NCBI RefSeq assembly: GCF_025766255.1
Contig: NW_026516678.1
Coordinates: 496,001 to 560,000, forward strand
Direction: 5' to 3'
DNA length: 64,000 nucleotides
Origin: Zychaea mexicana
Taxonomy: Eukaryota; Mucoromycota; Mucoromycetes; Mucorales; Lichtheimiaceae
Shown: piece after piece, positions 10,010 to 22,522 of the stretch
Position numbering within the stretch: the first letter of the stretch is position 1
Layout of the letters: every line of letters starts with the position of its first letter
Notes under the pieces: generated by a model
Told to the model about the DNA's origin: nothing
Database searches by the model: none
The model's input: only the letters and a program-made list of their open reading frames with translations
Translations under genes and position numbers: made by a program

Positions 10010-11078
10010 ATGGGTAAAGCACAGAGCAAGCTTACGACAGAACAACTCGTTGATTTACAGAAACATACTTATTGTAAGAAAGAATATCTTTCTCCTTGAT
10101 CGAATCGGCTGGCTGTGAATTACTACATTTTGTGGTGGTTGTGGCGATAAATGCAACATGCTAACAATAATGCGTTCATGCAGTTGACAAGAAAGAACTC
10201 CAGCAATGGTATATTGTCGTCGTGCTTACATAGCAATAACAAATCGTGTTGTTCCTTGTGGATATTATGTATTTAATACTATCATCCAGGTACAAAGGCT
10301 TTCTCAAAGACTGTCCATCAGGCCAACTTGACAAGACCGAGTTCCAAAAGATCTACAAACAATTCTTCCCTTTTGGTGATCCCTCTGGCTTTGCCAATTA
10401 TGTGTTTGACGTATTTGATGATAATAAGAACGGTGTCATTGATTTCAGAGAATTCATCTGCGCCTTGTCCGTTACGAGTCGTGGACGGATAGATGAGAAG
10501 CTCCTCTGTAAGTCCCTCTATTCACATTTTCCCCAATTATTTGTGGTTAGCGCGATTCATCCCAAATAAACAAACATTTTAAACAAAATGTATCCAGGGG
10601 CTTTTCAGGTATTTTATATAAAAATGATAGCAAAGAATGTCATTTAAATCAGAGTAAAGGTGTTAATAATTTTTTATCTGTCTTGCACCTAAAAAAACAA
10701 CAACAGCTGTATGATATAGACAATGATGGACGTATAGCTCGTGACGAGATGCTTCGTATTGTGGAAGCCATTTACAAGATGGTTGGTAGCATGGTAAAAT
10801 TGCCTGAGGACGAGGATACTCCCGAGAAACGAGTTCAAAAGATCTTTGACTTGATGGATTTGGCAAGTATTTTGGGCTCATTGTTCTTTTCTCCTCGAGA
10901 AACTGCATCCCCACATCCTACAGCTTATAAATATTGCACCAGACTAATATAACTCTTACATATTCAAATGTATATATAGGATAAAGATGGTGCTTTAACA
11001 ATGGCAGAGTTCAAGGAAGGATCAAAGAAGGACCCTACAATTGTACAAGCCCTCAGTTTATATGATGGTCTTGTTTAA
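10010..11078 (+). CDS. NCS1: Frequenin / neuronal calcium sensor-1 homologue
   Basis: Myristoylated EF-hand Ca sensor; in yeasts it activates the PI 4-kinase Pik1. Predicted exons: 10010-10073, 10184-10208, 10290-10507, 10598-10608 (11 nt), 10707-10862 and 10980-11078. The N-terminus MGKAQSKL is an N-myristoylation signal. The first EF-hand is degenerate (CPSGQLDK), as in the family. The next three keep acidic loops: [24 protein letters not shown] and [12 protein letters not shown]. The last intron starts with GC (GCAAGT), not GT; using GT instead would break the fourth EF loop. The length of about 190 residues is normal. Confidence 0.93.
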
Positions 11079-11792
11079 TAATATTATAATCAGTCCCCTT
11101 TATAATACTTATATAATAAATGCTATATATACTATATATAAAGCTGTTGCTAATCACTCGATGATAAGAACGTGGCGGATCTACGTACATATCCAGCACG
11201 TCTGGTGGCAAAGGCTCCTGGGTCAATCTTGAGTATTGCATACGCGCCCCAATCCCAAAGATGTGTTATTGCCGATGCATTGGACATCTTTCCGCCAATA
11301 AGCATCTTCTGTTTTCCCTGCATGTTTCGAAACCTTCCGCACGATGAGATACCAAGTACGAAACATGTATTTTTATGTAGTAGACGGTGTAGATACTTTT
11401 AAAGCCGTCGATGCCGCCTATTGATCGCTATATTACCTACAAAAGTCGTTGTGTATATCATATGAGTAATAACCATTGTCATACATGGCACACCATCACC
11501 ATCATCATACGCTACTTTTTTCTTTTTGTAGACTTCTAGCAGCAACAACACATCATCGAGCGGCGGAGCACCCATTTCCTTTACCTGGAAAATACTCAAC
11601 GATCGGTACCAACAACACCATCTAGAGGGAGCTCTCAACCAAGGATCGTATCACTAGAGAAATTGTGTGACAGTGTTGTATATGATGAAACTACTTGCCC
11701 TGTCCCATCAAATATAAACGAACAAAGTGTTCGACATTCGTTTTGACAAGTTCTCCTGTGTGACAACACACTAAATTCTCCCCTCGAAAAAA
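11079..11792. other. Intergenic region before the left inverted-repeat arm
   Basis: AT-rich 3' flank of NCS-1 followed by unassigned sequence. Short frames exist on both strands but none has recognisable domains or a clear splice pattern. Confidence 0.4.
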
Positions 11793-14682
11793 TACGCCTC
11801 GTCGTTACCTTTGCACCCAGCCAGCTAAAACAGTTAGAATAAGGTGTCGGAGTAGCTAATGTCTGCATAATTTTGGAATGAGATTTCTGAGCATGCGCAA
11901 AAGCTTTCGTCTTTGTGGTTTTGGAAGCTGCTTCCGTATCAGCAAAGCTCGATTCTCGCTTCTGCCATGCTTCTTTTTTTTTGTGAGATTCGTTGAAGAA
12001 AGTGTCGTTTGGAGGAGTCAGTCAGCTGTATATGATGAGCTAGGCGATCCATGCCGTGCGCGTACGATACTGTAAAGAAAGAGCGAGACCCATCGGCGTA
12101 GCATACCAGCTCGAGTACGTATTTTTTTCTGTTTTGTGTAACCAAAAAGCCCTATTTAGGCGCCTCATATAAAACAAGTCCCATTTAAGATAGCGCTTCA
12201 CTGCCAGTATGGTACGCGGTGCCAGACCAGGATCTCTTCACCCAACCCACATAATCCACATGGCAAGGTAAATTCAATTCGTAACGCGGAATGCCAGTTA
12301 CCCTCCCCCTCTTCATCGTCCCGCTTTTATTCTTTTAAAGCTTAATACCCGCTCTCAATCTATTTTCTTTTCTTAGAGGGCTCTAATGTATGGCAAGATC
12401 AACGTGCAAAGTCACGTTTTCTACAGTGTAAGTATTGTACTTTACGGACCTCTCTTTAAGAAACGTTGAATCTCTCTGTAGGGTGCAATCATTCTTAACT
12501 TTTTGTCTGGATGACGCTGTTTTTTGATATAGACTATGCTGCGACGGTACGGCTTTACAATGGTATAGCCCGTATTGGTGCTCCATTTGTGGTCAACGTC
12601 AACCGTGCGGTTGTTGACTGCTTTTGGATGAACCATGGAGGGAGACATTCCTACCGGCATCGCTGCAATGTGATTGTAGTGAGAAGTAGGAAGATCTCTG
12701 CTACGGGCTTCCTGGTAACAATATCTTAGCCCATAAAGAGGTCGCCCCAAACAATGTGCTTTAGGGAACCTTGAGAGAGACGGACCTGCCGGCATAAGAC
12801 TAAGGCAGTCTTGGGTAGGAATGCTCTGCTATGGGCTAGGCGTGCATCATTATGGAACTTCGTTCGAAGCTGTCTTGATGCACGGCCGAAACCGACCGTC
12901 GCTAAACATGGCTGCTGGACACGCCTTCCTGTAAGTATAAATTATCTTCTTTTACCCAACGGATTTGTTATCTCACTTTCTACTCATCTTATAGAGTCCA
13001 TCCTTCTTGTCTCGACCTCCAACTTAGGCTTCCCATCCTTCGACGTGTACCCTTCGACGTGTTTTGTCTTTTGTGGCAACGAGGGCTGCTGAAATAGTAT
13101 CTTACTCTCAACCATGCACACTCACACACTCACACACTCACACACTCACACATAGGCCTTTTTGTTTGTTTTAACTATTTGGTGTTCGTCAAGGAAGCAC
13201 ACGCCGTCAACGTACTTGGTACGCCAGCCATGGCTATTCAAACGACTGTTCCTGAACAAGATGTTGCCGCATCGCCTTGCCGATATATATCTGATGTATG
13301 TACACTGCTGGATTGAATCTTGGGCTGCCATGCTGGCAAATACGGGCTAACCAAAGCCATATTAAGAAGGCACCAGCTTATACTAACCACACATCTATTC
13401 ATCACTCTTCTTTTTGTAGAGACGACAGCCGCTTCCATTCCACACCATCAACTTATTTTTCTCTACTTTCCTCTCCTTCTCTTCATCCTTTCAATGTACT
13501 TTTATTTGTGTCTGTTTTTTCAATGTCATTTGCATATTCCTTGTATCGATCTTCACAATCTTTTCTTTGCACAATAGCATTTCCTCCGATAAATCATTGT
13601 TAAAGTTTATCTCCACGTTTTCGCATGGCTTCTTAGCCTATTATTTAGCAGCTTTCAAGATTTGGTTCGGTCAATCTTCTACTTTTAAAAAGCAATGGGT
13701 CTGTTCGAATTAAAAGACGATTCAGCGCCGCTCTTGTATTTATATCATAACAGCGAAAATATTGATTTCACCTGGATGTAATCCTATCATTGATTTGGAT
13801 TTCAAAAGTTGCGGCTGAAAGAGAACATGTCCATAATAACTGCCCATAGAAAATACCAGCAGGGACACAAGATTTACGGCTTGCTTCCTTGCTATGTAAT
13901 ACGCACAGACGCAGTTAGCACCATATGCTGGCCATTAGCACGATTGGATTCACATAAAGACTTAGGGTCGTACTGATATACACAGGTCGATCACCGTCAA
14001 GGTCAACCTCGTTAGCGTTAACTCTCGACAGCATTAACAAGAAGCATCTTTTACACAAAATTATCCGAGATCTTCGCAATGGGTCAACCCTCAATAGTGT
14101 TGATCGCTTCAGATATATGCGCCCTATGGGTCAACATCAGCGAGGTTCACTGTAGCATCATGTAGTTACGCAACATAACTCACATAGACTGACTGGCATA
14201 GTAGTCATGTTGTACATAATGTGTTCGGCCATAACATACAAAATCTCCTTCGATTCTGTTGGTGAGAATGAATTCGTAACTATTGACTTGAGTGAAGCTT
14301 TCGCCAGATAGGGCACATTCACTTTACATATACAACCTTTTTTGATGATAATAACACTGTATGATGTTAATTGTGATTTGTAATATCATCAAGTATAATT
14401 ATTATATGCATTAGAGCGTTCGAGTAGTGATAGTCCAACAAGACCACCCTCAGAACGACATACAATGCATCTTCCTATTGGTGGTCACTGGTGCTGTTCA
14501 ATACACCGTTGCATTGTTTCTGCACTGACTTTTTAATCTAGAAGACATATGATCTATACAGTCACCGGATATATTTCATAGAACAATACAGTAGTACAAT
14601 CTGGCTGTCTTTTGCGAGTTCGCTGTTAAAAGGCCGCATCCGCACTTTTGCGTAAGAGCATAGAACATCCGCATATCATTAA
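11793..14682 (+). repeat. Left arm of a long inverted repeat (2.89 kb)
   Basis: Matches 31979-35330 in inverse orientation over its whole length. In the stretches compared by eye, identity is near 98 percent. The outer edge is at TACGCCTCGTCG and the inner edge at ATATCATTAA. It contains intron-like elements (for example GTAAGT at 12428 with an AG at about 12480; GTAAGT near 12932 with TTATAG near 12997) and short frames on both strands, but no family I recognise. It also includes a CACACTCA microsatellite and a MITE-like block. No terminal repeats or target duplications of its own are visible. Confidence 0.85.
13984..14153. mobile_element. MITE-like block with GTCAACC ends
   Basis: The right end inverted reads TACAGTGAACCTCGCTGATG and the left end reads ACACAGGTCGATCACCGTCA. 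Both are followed by GTCAACC or GTTGACC motifs like those of the MITE at 842-1029. The block is diverged and present in both arms (mirror copy near 32508-32682), so it predates the duplication of the arm. Confidence 0.45.
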
Positions 14683-15139
14683 CATGCATAGTGATATTTA
14701 GAGCCGCTTAATAGTGCCACTTTTATGACATCTTGCTCATAGTATGTACAAGTAGCGAGCATGTTAAATAGGTATACTTTTTCCATGAATCCCCAAGCAA
14801 GCTGCTGTCAAATCATATCTGTAAAGGAGGATTCCCTGAGCCATGTGAATGTGGTGTCAGGTATTTTCCCATCGTATTACCTGGCATATCCAACAAGTGA
14901 AGCTGTCAACTATGCAACGGATAAAACCGAATCTGCAAATTACAGTGATCAAGTCGCCGGTGCCCATTTGACAGATCACAAAAGTGCGACGCCTTTTTTT
15001 TCTCTAATCAATTTACACATGGTTACACAATGTGCCTTTTCTGTTTTAAGACATTTGGTAAACCGCCCTTTACTGCAACAACAAGACGCCCCCACATTCC
15101 CGGCTTCTCCCCTTAATCTCCCAAAACGTAATACCCATA
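14683..15139. other. Upstream region of the dolichyl-diphosphatase gene
   Basis: Non-repeated sequence between the left arm and the next gene. A frame at 14761-15318 overlaps the true start in another frame and is not supported as a gene. Confidence 0.4.
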
Positions 15140-15970
15140 ATGGACGAGCTGGCATCACTGTCTCTCACCCATGTCCAATTCGATCCGCGCGACAAGATTG
15201 CCTACTGGCTTGCATATATTACCTTGTCACCACTCGCCATTCTCGTCTTTTATGCCTCAGTTATTGTCAGTCGTCGCGAAGTTGCAGGAATTCTCATGCT
15301 GGCTGGCCAATTATGTAATGAAGGCCTGAATGCTGTTCTCAAGGAATATCTGCAAATTGCTCGTCCACATGGTAAGAAAAGACTAGGTTAATTTTTTGAT
15401 ATTTATTTGAGTAGTCAATGACTAACATTTAACATTTTTATAACAACTATTGCTAGCCCACCTCGGCACCGGGTATGGTATGCCTTCAAGTCATGCCCAG
15501 TTTGTCTGGTATTTCGCCATTTACGGATCGCTGTATCTCTGGAAACACATACATGTCAACCACGTTGGTGAGAAATTATTGGTCTCTGCTGCCATGTGTA
15601 TCCTGGCAATTGTTGTGTGCTATTCTCGGTAAGTGGCGTTTATCAATGTCGAGAAAGAGAGATTTTCATATGCGCCCCCGCGTATTAACTCGCAGATCTG
15701 CCCATATGTAGCATATATCTCGGTTACCATAGCTTACCTCAAGTGATGGCGGGTAGTTTTGCTGGATTGGCTTTTGGAGTAGTATGGTATGCCCTTACAG
15801 AACTTGGCCTCCGCAAATCAGGATGTATTCAGTGGGCACTGGACCAACCAGTAGCAAAGCGATTGTATCTACGAGATATGCGTGCTATTGACAATGTGGC
15901 AAGATGGGAATATCAACAGTGGGAGCAACAAGTAAGGCATCGTCAAGGATCTGAGAACAAGCAAGAATAG
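15140..15970 (+). CDS. CAX4: Dolichyl-diphosphatase (PAP2 family)
   Basis: ER membrane enzyme that hydrolyses dolichyl diphosphate on the lumenal side, recycling the N-glycosylation lipid carrier. Exons: 15140-15371, 15457-15628, 15712-15970. PAP2 phosphatase motifs are in order: KEYLQIARPH (first signature), GMPSSHAQF (second, catalytic His) and YLGYHSLPQVMAGSFAG (third, nucleophilic His region). Four or five hydrophobic segments are seen, and the C-terminal tail is charged. About 220 residues, normal for CWH8/DOLPP1. It lies just inside the left inverted-repeat arm and looks intact. Confidence 0.93.
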
Positions 15971-16354
15971 ACATCCACATACACGAACACATTTGCATGT
16001 ACATAATGATTATCGAAAGCACTAAATTAAAAACATTGTATTAAAGGTTTCAAATTCCTTTTTTGCTAGACTATTTTTCATTTTTTTATTTACTTTAAGA
16101 GTTGGCATCGTTTGAATATATATTTGCTGTGTCGATGTGTGAGTGTGAAAGTGTGGATGAGAGGGAGAAAGAGAGAGGCAGAGCAAATTGGCAGTTTTTT
16201 TTTCGGTGGGTCGATTGGTGCTTTGAAATTATACTAGCAGAAATTCAAGAAAGAGTGAGTCTTTCTTTGTGTGTTGTAGAAGATACGGATGTAGTGGTCA
16301 AAGTGTCAAATCGAGAGCGGAGCAAAAGGTTCGGGAGTTAGGCTAAATAGCAGT
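15971..16354. other. Convergent 3' region, dolichyl-diphosphatase and PAT1
   Basis: Both neighbouring genes end here. AT-rich then GA-rich sequence; no further gene is seen. Confidence 0.5.
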
Positions 16355-19300
16355 TCATCGTGGCAAGGTAACTTGTGAAGAGTCGAGGCCAAGGGCGTGT
16401 AAGAAGAGGTTGACGTTGGAAATTCGGTGTTGGGCCTGAGCGGCAGGGAATCGGTTGCTATGTGCAAGCACGATGTTTTCCATTACACGCTCTCTGTTAA
16501 CAGTTGAGAGATAGTTATGAGTTAGTACACACTGCCATTGCCAAAACAAGATACGCTCATAAAGGTGACCCATGATGATACTTGCCTAACTTCTGTAACT
16601 AGGATATGCTGCTGCTCCATAGAAGCACCGACAGCCATGGCAGCAAGGAACTGCCACACATACATATCATCCACATTAAGAGAAAGCTGGATTGCGCTCA
16701 TGTTTGGCTGGATGGGCACAAGGTAGTATAAGGAGGGGAATATGGATGCATAGTGGCCGTGCAAAAGTCCAAATAAAGCGTTGTATTCTTGTTGCCACTG
16801 TGCTAAGTCTTCGGGAGACGGTGCTACTGGACCGTGAAGTGCTTGACCGCCTTGCTTTAAAATTTCGGCACGTGATAAGAGCATCGTCAAGAAAGCAAGA
16901 CCCGGCTAGACGTATACAATACATGTAAGAAAGGATGCCATCTTAGACCCACTTTATAAATACTATACCTTTGTACGGGCCACGGCCACAATATCATTCT
17001 TTTCAATAAATAATTTGATCAAACCGTTGATTACTTGCAAAGGCGCTTCCGAAATAAGACTCAAAAGCGGAGGTGCAGCCATGTTGATGAATAATTCGAC
17101 ATCTTCAAAGGTGACAAACTTTTGCTTCTTAGCCTCTTCAGCATTAGCAACCATGGAGCCGGGATAGATAACGTGCCGGCAGACAAAAAGTCGTGAAAAG
17201 TTTGCAATGATGACGGTCAACATGGTCAGATTTTGATCGCTGTTCAAGTGGCGTACAATACGAGGAATCAACTTTGCACCCTTGGCAACCGAGAGGATGG
17301 ATACGATCAATGGCCTATTATGGTGCACATGCATATAATATCTTGAGCTCTCCAAAACAATTATAACCTCAAAAATGCTCGATTGAAGACCAATAGCTGG
17401 ATAATTTCGCCACTTACGTTCCATCAGTTTGGTCCAACAGTCTGAGCGCGTCCCAAAGTTTCTGGCAGCGATCAGCATACTTGGCGTTCCTATACAAAGC
17501 ATTATATGCTTAACAACAAGCGCATGCACACACAAAGACACATATACTAAATCATATTGATGTTTTTTTGACATACCATGCCTCAACTACGTCTTCATGC
17601 TCATCCTCATGACCTGGCTTTGGTTTTGGCGCACCTTGTCTGCGCATTTGCTCGAGCTCTAGCACAATCAAATATAAATTCTCCACGATCTTGAGGATTC
17701 TCCGTCTGTCGGTTTCAGTAGGCACGTTTGTTTTCGAGGTCTGTGAGCAGGTAGAAACATGAACCGTGTAAGTATCGCGTTTGGTATAATAAGCCTCTTT
17801 AGAGTTCATCTATCCTTTGCTCTCTTACCGTCTGTTTCTGATCTTGCTTTGATCCCTCGTGACTTGCCGATGAAGCATTGGGCTTTTTTTCAGAAACTTG
17901 CAAAACTTGTCTCGGATTGCGTACAGTCAAAGATGTGATTTTACCCAAAGCACCCTCAAGAGTTACTATATCGTGAAAAAAAGAAGCATACACAAATAAG
18001 CATGGGTAAATGCAGTAATTGTACTTGATATCCCTTTTTACCTTGAGTTTGTCTTGGATGTCTCTTTGCGTTATTCACAACACGCTGAAGCTGCTGGTGG
18101 AAACGCTGCATCCCATTTTCCTCTTTGCGCCCACGGTTGTTGCTACCCTTGGCTGCATTCTCAGCAGACGCCGACCAAACAGGCAATCCAGCGCGTTGAC
18201 GAAGCGAGGAATACACCTGGTAGTAAAAGTCGTCCGAGTAAGGATCACTCGAAGCAAGCTGCGAGATCTGGATTCGATTAATAAAATCCTTATCATGCTG
18301 CGTCATGAGACCACTGTACTGCGACTTTAATACACACAATTCAAAGTTAGCAACTAAAACACTGGTTTATCCCGAAAAACGCCATTCTTTTCTTTATCAA
18401 CATACCTTGCGCTGGTTAACACGCTGCTGCTGCTGATATTTAGCCTCACGATCTGCTGCTGCCATCTCTTGTTGGTGCTGCTGCTGCTGTTGTTGCTGCA
18501 TAGCAAGCAGTTGCACAGGATCCTTGTTTCCAAAACCCATGGCACGCAATGCTTGTTCTTGATAAACCTGCTGCTGCAGCTGTTGGAAAGCCAGTTGGTT
18601 GCCGTGTTGGAGAGCGTCTCCCGAAGCAGAATGAGGATGAGGAGGAGCAGGAGGACCCATGGGTGCTCCAGCAAGCATGGCCGCTTCAATATCGGACAAG
18701 CTGACCATTTTTTTTCGAGGATCCATCTCGTCGTTGAGCATCTGCATTTGATCGTGTCTGAATCCGCCGCCAGCACCGCCACCACCACCCGGGGATCGTC
18801 GGTGCAATTCCGCCTCAATGTCTTCCAGCAATACCGGCTGTCCGCGTCCTTGTTGTTGTCCGATTGATGATGAAGGCGAAAGACCGGGTGGAGGAGGAGG
18901 AGCTGTTTGTTGAACCTTTTGTTGCCGCATAAATGGAGACAAAGAGCTCGAGCCACTACCAAACGAGCTAAAGCCCCGGTCTTTTATTTGTTCAAAGATC
19001 AAGGATCAGAGACCCAAAAAAGGTGCGTTAATTGTCAACTGTGTGGAAAAGGTCACCCTAGTCTTTTTCATAATCCTTTATCCAACGTCCTCTTACCTGA
19101 AGATGAAATGTTTCCACCAAATCCTCCCCAAATCGACTGGACACCTGTCACAGGAGATGACTACACACATATTGCGTTAAGTTTCAACCCATACATCAAC
19201 CATAATTCTAAGATGTAAATACCTTGAATTGATTGCTACTCTGGTTACGAAAATCCTGACTCGCAGGGCGACTTCCAATGGTACCCGCACCACCACGGTC

Positions 19301-20071
19301 TGTGGCACCCCATGAGCTGCCTACACTGTGTCGGTTTTTTCCCGCTTGACCTTTTACCATCGAAATTAGCGATGCGACAAAAAACCAAAATGTGTGCCCA
19401 TTGAAAGGAGAAGCTTTCCCCGCTTACCACGTTGTTGTTGTTGTTGTTGCTGGTCTTCGGCCGGGTGTCTCTTCACACCAAACGCCTCTTCTTCAGATAT
19501 CACCGTGTTGAACTTTTCTGTATTCGCAAAAAAGTCATAGTCCTGACCTACACGTTGTATACCAAGTTTGCGCGAGTTTAGATTACGTAGAAATATGAAA
19601 GAGTTGTGCAAGGCAATGCGTTAGTTTTTTTTAGGGAAGAGAAGGGTTGGACGGGGGCAAGACGCGCTAAAAAATCAATTTACCAACAGAAGCTTCGCCA
19701 AAAGTTTCGTCATTAAAGTCGTCGCCTTCGTCGATTAACATGTCACCGAGGTTGTCGTCGACTTCACGGTCATCGTAGTCATTAATCCCGTCTTTCAATG
19801 CATCAAAGTTGTACACTTCTAGATCGTCACCGTGATCACGATTTTTACTGCGGTGGTTGTTTCCGGCGCCACCAGCTGACTCGTCTACGCTACTGCTAAT
19901 ATTGTCTTCTTTTGATTCCAGCTTCTGCAGCTCTCCCTCACTCAAAGGAGGCATGCCTGTATTGAAGCTGTAATTAACACAGAAAATTGTCAGGTATGAG
20001 ATAACAAGCTTTTGTTTGATCAAATTTGCGTTAATTTTTATAGACGTGTACCCGAAAAACGAATCGCCCAT
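16355..20071 (-). CDS. PAT1: Pat1, mRNA decapping activator
   Basis: P-body scaffold that links deadenylated mRNA, Lsm1-7 and Dcp2. The gene has many exons on the minus strand. Exon 1 (20052-20071) gives MGDSFFG, joining FNTGMPPLSEGE. An acidic N-terminal segment has DDFNDETFGEA and YDFFANTEKF. A Pro-, Gln- and Gly-rich middle (about 18400-19000) follows. The conserved core is YSGLMTQHDKDFINRIQISQL and DPYSDDFYYQVY (about 18190-18310). A C-terminal helical repeat domain includes ENLYLIVLELEQ and ends with LFLHALGLDSSQVTLPR before the stop at 16355-16357. Motif order matches the yeast and animal family. Exact boundaries of the middle exons are not all resolved. Confidence 0.9.
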
Positions 20072-21569
20072 CGTTACAAGCCAAAAATAAGAAAGGCAGA
20101 CGGAAAGAGAGAAAAAAGGCTTCTGCTGATTTGGAATTGGTCCCCCACCGACCAACAACACACACACACACACACCGTCAGCGGAGTTGTGTGTGTGTGT
20201 GCAAGACGCGATGGTCCTCTTTCAATCTCTCTCTAACGGCATCCATCATAATAAGTAAAGTTGTTCCTCTGTGGACTCTCTAAGCGTAATATCAATTATG
20301 TTGCATTTTCACTTGTTTTGATCTTGATATGATAGACGATATTTGAGCTTGACTTACGGCAAATATGTCTGAATTCCGGATATTGCTCATAATATGACTT
20401 TCTTCTCTTCAATTGCGGTACATAGTGATCCAAGTTGAATTTTGATCAAACGCTAAGAGTACAACAACACGAATGGGTCGACGCTCATATTCCTTCATTA
20501 TGCATTACCGCACAACAATTTCTGCTATTTCTCGACTGGCCCGCCGGTTTTGTAGTGAACAAAAACTCATTTACGATGCAAGAGCAAAATGCGAGACACA
20601 ATAAGAAGTAATGAAAAGCATTAAACAACGATATGCGCCAGCATTAAAAATATCGATCGTTTGTAAAACAAGCGACGAGTCTGTTTCCTGAACAATAGAG
20701 AGTTGTTGATACTATTACAGTCATTGTTTCACGGTCCCAAACCAGCTGCAATGGTTTGATTGTTGCCTGTCATACTAATATTAGTCATGTACATGGGTAC
20801 TGTAGCGACTGTATAATCTCAAAAGTTTATTATCTAGTCTGGTTCTATCATCTCCTGTATGCTTAAATCGATAATAGCCGATGTGCTTGCCATGAAAGTT
20901 TTGACACTGCTTTAAAGCGAGTATCATTGAATCCGAATAGGATTCACGATTCGTTGACAAAGAAACACGTTGGAGCATAAATGTCCATAGACAGCCTGTT
21001 AAATCAGTTTTGGGCTAACAGTCAGTAGCAACAATGTATGCGTATAGAGATGCGCACATCTTAAACATATCCCATTTCCTTCTTTCTCTCCTCCTCTCTT
21101 CCTCTCTTGCTTTTTATTTCGTTGCGGCACATGGAAAGTAAGTATCTCGCCAAGGTTATACATTACCACGACGTTTCTAAGTGAAAGAACAAGCCGCTGA
21201 AGCAACGGAAAGAGGTTTTGATGAGCCAAGGAGCTATGTAGCAACAATAACGTCGTTCATCATTCCATATGCTTTTTTTATTGGCAAGGTGGCTGTATCA
21301 TTGCAGAATGCTTAAAATTACGCTGAAGGCGGATGCGCATGGGATATAATGTAAACGACATACGGCTACACTTGATATACTGGATCGAAAGTGCAATATT
21401 GACAGATGCATGGCGCTTTAATTCAGCACTCATATTCGTCGGAAATACAAACATTGCATGTAGCCAATAAACCAACGCCCTTGACTTTAATACTACAGCC
21501 ACCGGTTCTCCCTTCTCTGTAAAGCGCTAAACTCACTCACTCCTTCTTTGGTCTCTGCTGCAAAAGAGA
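20072..21569. promoter_or_regulatory. Shared divergent upstream region of PAT1 and the HAPSTR1-like gene
   Basis: About 1.5 kb between two divergently transcribed genes. Includes a CA/GT inverted dinucleotide pair at about 20156-20200. Other short frames lack support. Confidence 0.45.
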
Positions 21570-22283
21570 ATGGACTCCCAAGGACGATCAATCCTAAGCT
21601 CTTACGAATCAACCGAGCATGCGCTTCTTGATTCCTTCAAAACTGCAGCCAACAAGGTCACTGCTTTGTACAGGGATTCGCTTACACAAAATCGAAGGGC
21701 TTTTGGTGCAGGTTATCAACAAGCATTTCAAGATCTATACGGATTTCTCAGCACACACGCCAATGACGAACGAGACACGATGCCCGTAGAAGACATTCTT
21801 TCCTTTCTTCGTCAAAAAAGTGCACAGCTTGCAGAAGAACTAGGTGAATCTCCAGTAACAGTACCTAGAGCACAAACTACAGCAACAACGACAACGACGC
21901 AAACGACGACAACGACGAGCAATCAACAAGACCATGGCGAATTATTGAAACAGCAACAGATCCACACAGAGGCACAACAACAGCAACACCCAATCTTTTC
22001 CACACAGATCATACCATCCACACCGGCCGGGTTCCAGATTGACCCCAACACACAATTCACTTTTACGCCGCCAGCAGCAACGGGAACAGTACCGTTACCT
22101 CGATACGGCGGGTTAAGCACGTGGGGTAGCGACACATATCAGCATGAGAACCATGGCGATGCAATGAAGCGTCGATATGGAGGATCAGATCTTACGTTTA
22201 TGGGACGACCTTTGAGCAACATGAATGTGGACTCAATGGAACCATCACTGAAACGGGGAAGGACCAAGCGAGAGGATTTGTAG
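21570..22283 (+). CDS. HAPSTR1/TAPR1-like (C16orf72-type) conserved protein
   Basis: Single-exon gene of 237 codons ending in TAG. The N-terminal 80 residues look like the conserved helical region of this family (SYESTEHALLDSFKTAANK, then LYRDSLTQNRRAFGAGYQQA). The animal members bind the ubiquitin ligase HUWE1 and modulate stress responses. The rest is low complexity (Thr/Gln-rich) with a basic end (KRRYGG, LKRGRTKRE) that could act as a nuclear signal. The family call is from memory of the motif and moderately sure; function in fungi is unknown. Confidence 0.6.
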   Translation: MDSQGRSILSSYESTEHALLDSFKTAANKVTALYRDSLTQNRRAFGAGYQQAFQDLYGFLSTHANDERDTMPVEDILSFLRQKSAQLAEELGESPVTVPRAQTTATTTTTQTTTTTSNQQDHGELLKQQQIHTEAQQQQHPIFSTQIIPSTPAGFQIDPNTQFTFTPPAATGTVPLPRYGGLSTWGSDTYQHENHGDAMKRRYGGSDLTFMGRPLSNMNVDSMEPSLKRGRTKREDL

Positions 22284-22522
22284 ATATAGACGTGTTGTGT
22301 GTGTATGTGGTTGATCTATTTCTTTGTATTATAACTTTGTAAACATTTGACATTTTCATACTTCCTTTTTTTATCCAAATAATTAATCATTTTCTTACAT
22401 ACATAAAAACATCATTTATACAGCATAAGAAACTTTTTTTGAAAGGATAAAAGCAATGGCAAATATAATAAAAACAAGGGGAGGAGGAGGTGGTGGTGGT
22501 GGTCGTGGTAGGTTTCTTCATT

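Noticed and set aside
14761..15318. 185-codon frame overlapping the dolichyl-diphosphatase start
   Set aside because: It overlaps the PAP2 gene in another frame and has no recognisable features.
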